Assembly: GCA_963924555.1 (NCBI GenBank)
Contig: OZ004582.1
Location: 5,270,001 to 5,334,000 of the forward strand
Direction of reading: 5' to 3'
DNA length: 64,000 nt
Origin: Crambe crambe
Taxonomy: Eukaryota > Porifera > Demospongiae > Poecilosclerida > Crambeidae
A program made the position numbers and the translations under genes. Positions within the stretch are counted from its first letter, which is position 1; each line of letters starts with the position of its first letter. Under the pieces are notes generated by a model. It saw nothing but the letters and a program-made list of their open reading frames with translations. It searched no databases and was not told the DNA's origin. Below, one piece after another: positions 61,680-64,000 of the stretch.

Positions 61680-61837
61680 GTACATGTATTTGTGTGGTAA
61701 TCTGTAATCATGTAGTTAGCTATTAGTAAATAATGTGACTCACGTTGTATCATGCATGTTGTAATCACTGGACTTGAGTTGTATACTATATAATTATGCT
61801 GTGTGTGCTTTCTCTATTGTATCTTAATTAATCTACA
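61632..61837 (+). repeat. Probable 5' LTR of a gypsy-type element
   Basis: It starts TGTAGTGAGACC and ends ATCTACA. It is followed at once by TGGTGGCAGCGGTG, which looks like a tRNA primer-binding site with the usual TGG start. The second LTR is not in the window. Confidence 0.6.
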
Positions 61838-61877
61838 TGGTGGCAGCGGTGTGAAACCTCTACAAACAATTTCTAAG

Positions 61878-62480
61878 ATGTCAAGATCGCCAACTCCAAC
61901 TCCTGCACCAGTGGACCCTTCAACAGTCAGGCCTGAGAGGTGATGATAATCACAACCTATCAAGTAGCACCTCCCGAGACATTTAGCTTTAAGCCAGATG
62001 AGTGGCCAAAGTGATAGCTACATCGTTTTGAATGATTCAGGAAAGTGTCCGGGTAAGTCAATTATATTCAATGGGTGACAAGGCCGATAACATTTTCCGA
62101 TTGCTAAATTCATCTGAGGATGATATATAATGAGTGAAGGAATAAGAAATGTTGGCTATCTATGAGAGAGCAAAGTTTAACACGAAGAAATAAGAAAAGA
62201 GGTGAAGGAGTTGATTCCTTCATCACTGCATGCTCCGGCAGAACACTGGGCATATGGTGTCCTCCATGATGGAATAATCAGAGAGTCTCAGATTGGTGGT
62301 GGGGATAAGCAATGTCTAGTTATCAGTAAAAACCGGCTTCCCTCGCATTAGAAAAAGCCATCACACAAGCAAGACAGAGTGAAGCTATCTCTAGTCAGAG
62401 GGAAAGCATTATAGAGGTACCTGATTTCCCTATTGGAGAAAATCAAGATTTCCTACTTGATGGAGCATTCGGTTGTCATA
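61878..62480 (+). pseudogene. Retrotransposon gag relic
   Basis: ATG at 61878 begins MSRSPTPTPAPVDP and soon meets stops. Later frames encode PETFSFKPDEWPK, LYSMGDKADNIF, AIYERAKFNTK and ALEKAITQARQSEAIS, in the order typical of Ty3/gypsy gag proteins. At least four breaks are present. The 3' part of the element is absent; only about 650 bases remain after the LTR. Confidence 0.75.
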
Positions 62481-63000
62481 GGATTATAATATGCCAATCT
62501 CTGATAATGGAACAATTTCAATGAGTCATAACCTGAGAGTCAGCTCGCTCACTCTGAATTATAGAGTTGTACCTCATTTAAAAAATTTTTAGGACTAAAT
62601 TGTCCATAATTATACAAGACCAAGTGGACTAGAGTCGAGGGACATATTACGTATACTGCATGATTATTATCAGATCAACGGGGCTTTATTTGTAGTGTGG
62701 TTAACTATTTCCTGTATTTAAAGGTGGGCTGTCAGATTGTGTTTACACATTGTAGCTACCTTGTATTCTTCACTTGGTAGTGATGTCCACTCAGGTGCAC
62801 TAACATTTATGCGTAATTTTTGTAGCATTCATTTTGCAGGAGATGATGATCGAAAGGCAGCCCTGAAATTGCTATTTCAACTTCTTTGCGTGTAACCAAA
62901 AAAGGGTGATCATGGAGATATGACCTATTTGTTTTCAGAATATGAGATAGTATAGACTGAAACTGTAAATAACATTATTTTAGTTCTCATAAAAATTAGC
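62481..63000. other. Spacer, possible orphan exon
   Basis: A TTTTGCAG acceptor at about 62839 precedes GAGATGATGATCG, with a short open frame (DDRKAALKLLFQLLCV) to a stop at about 62895. This could be a terminal exon, but nothing supports it further. Confidence 0.25.
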
Positions 63001-63183
63001 TTATGAAACAAACCACCAACGTTTTGACCAGAATACTCTAGTCTTCATCAGGGTGATACAAAAAATGCACACAGAAACGTTCTTATATAGCTACGTTTGT
63101 TATCTAGACATGGCAATGCATACAATTATGGATATTATGCATGTCATTACCAGAAGTCATAAACACTATATTTCCTTAAGGCT

Positions 63184-63655
63184 TTAAGCGTAGAAACCCA
63201 GAAGTTCTAGTCTTACATCCCTTGCTGCTCTTCTGAAGTTAAAACTAATGTGAAGTGCTTTTTTTAGAAGCAGCACCCTCCTAATCCTAGCTTGATCTAC
63301 AACTGAAGCTTCCTTCCATAATATAGGATGATGACTACTCCAGGCATGATCAGCAAACGCAAGATTTTTCTTGTTCTCCTCGTAAGCAAGCTTCCTTATG
63401 CTCCTTCAGTCTAGTTTCCAGCCTTCTCATCATTCCACTAATGTAAAATTTTCCATAACTACAAGGTACCCTGTAAACATTAGAATTTTGGTCAGATGGC
63501 AACTTATCCTTAACCTTAGAAAGTTTGGATCTCAAACTAATCAAAATTAACCCTAATATCAAATTTTCTACAAACCCTTCTAATGTCTTCACTAAGGCCT
63601 TTAACATATGAAATTGCTATTTGTTTTTGTCTATCTTCCATATTAAATTCTCAAG
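63184..63655 (-). pseudogene. Penelope-like element endonuclease relic (GIY-YIG type)
   Basis: The minus strand encodes SNVYRVPCSYGKFYISGMMR and LETRLKEHKEACLRG, then in a shifted frame HAWSSHHPILWKEASVV and ARDVRLELLGFYA, stop at 63186-63184. This matches the C-terminal GIY-YIG-like nuclease of Penelope elements (usual CSCGKVYIGET, here altered to SYGKFYISGM). A one-base frame change lies in the A-run near 63372. Downstream, GATGAAGACTAGAGTATTCTGG at about 63030-63050 (read on the minus strand) is part of the usual 3' region. The reverse transcriptase is missing. Confidence 0.75.
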
Positions 63656-63757
63656 AATCAGGGGTAAGCATGTCATACTTACTCAATTATGGGAAAATAC
63701 AACTTTTTTGTAGCTACTGGTCCTATTATAGGTCATAGGTCATCCCTACATTACCAT

Positions 63758-63817
63758 GTAGCCTCGTTCCCAGGCCCTCCTTTCATAATTAAAAGGAAGG
63801 CCTGGGGACAAGGCTAC
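63758..63817. repeat. Imperfect hairpin, about 26-bp arms
   Basis: GTAGCCTCGTTCCCAGGCC at the left is matched by the inverse of GGCCTGGGGACAAGGCTAC at the right with a few mismatches. A CCTTTCATAATTAAAAGG centre lies between them. This resembles a very small MITE. Confidence 0.7.
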
Positions 63818-64000
63818 TACCATGCACGCTCAAGTGCGCTTTTATTATTCATATATGTGGAGTCTTTCAGCCTCCAGTATGAGCAAGGTGAACAGTCCTG
63901 GTCCACAATAACAAAGAACATGTGAAATGGAAATTGAATAGATTACTCCTTAGCTACCACCCTGCTTCAAAACAGTCTGACAGAAATTTTGCTCAGATAT

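Overview
The window is eukaryotic, from an animal. It has split genes with GT-AG introns, TRAF-type zinc fingers, a type II membrane DUF1647-like protein, a fibrinogen-like receptor relic and a very dense load of transposons. The AT-rich background full of short AGCTAGCT-type palindromes, short introns, and serpentine membrane protein and receptor families recall demosponges such as Amphimedon. That placement is inference; no species marker was tested.

Host genes are few. A multi-exon TRAF-zinc-finger gene with a huge Gln/His/Pro/Ser-rich exon runs on the plus strand (2650-8870). An intact single-exon DUF1647-like glycosyltransferase-type gene lies at 29204-30325 (minus). A fibrinogen-like membrane receptor with two compensating frame changes lies at 53830-55112 (plus). 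A 652-residue multi-pass membrane protein lies at 57709-59667 (minus), next to a decayed partial copy of itself.

Everything else is mostly mobile DNA. At 9491-17526 is an 8.0 kb transposon with 48-bp terminal inverted repeats (42 of 48 matching). Its two subterminal arms are minisatellites with a shared core in opposite orientation. It carries two convergent spliced genes: a DUF3987-type P-loop ATPase (533 residues) and a DDE transposase fused to an OTU-like protease and a CXC cysteine cluster (1055 residues). Both keep intron phase and an open frame. Directly to its right are a HECT ubiquitin-ligase C-lobe relic and a convergent decayed integrase-type transposase (17.8-20.1 kb). At 21332-26514 is a decayed Ty1/copia element with matching LTRs, a GGTGG target duplication and a primer site matching the anticodon arm of initiator tRNA-Met. 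A TIR element carrying a LINE tail is nested inside it, and the copia itself sits inside a fold-back repeat.

From 27.4 to 36 kb are a fold-back minisatellite, a hAT relic, a long inverted repeat and a perfect 24-bp-arm hairpin. From 36.6 to 47.5 kb are a dead P element split by a MITE, a dead integrase element and a large P element. The large P element's 809-residue transposase is open across five exons, and it has a convergent 319-residue accessory gene. Its left terminal repeat is interrupted by a 1501-bp element flanked by CCGG. From 48 kb to the end are a CXC relic, a Ty3/gypsy integrase tail with LTR, a 62-bp minisatellite, a 179-bp satellite, a gypsy 5' LTR with gag relic and a Penelope-type endonuclease relic.

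The recurring theme is DNA transposons that carry a transposase plus a second, convergently transcribed accessory gene (ATPase, HECT ligase, or unknown). The 9.5-17.5 kb element is the best candidate for an undescribed system.
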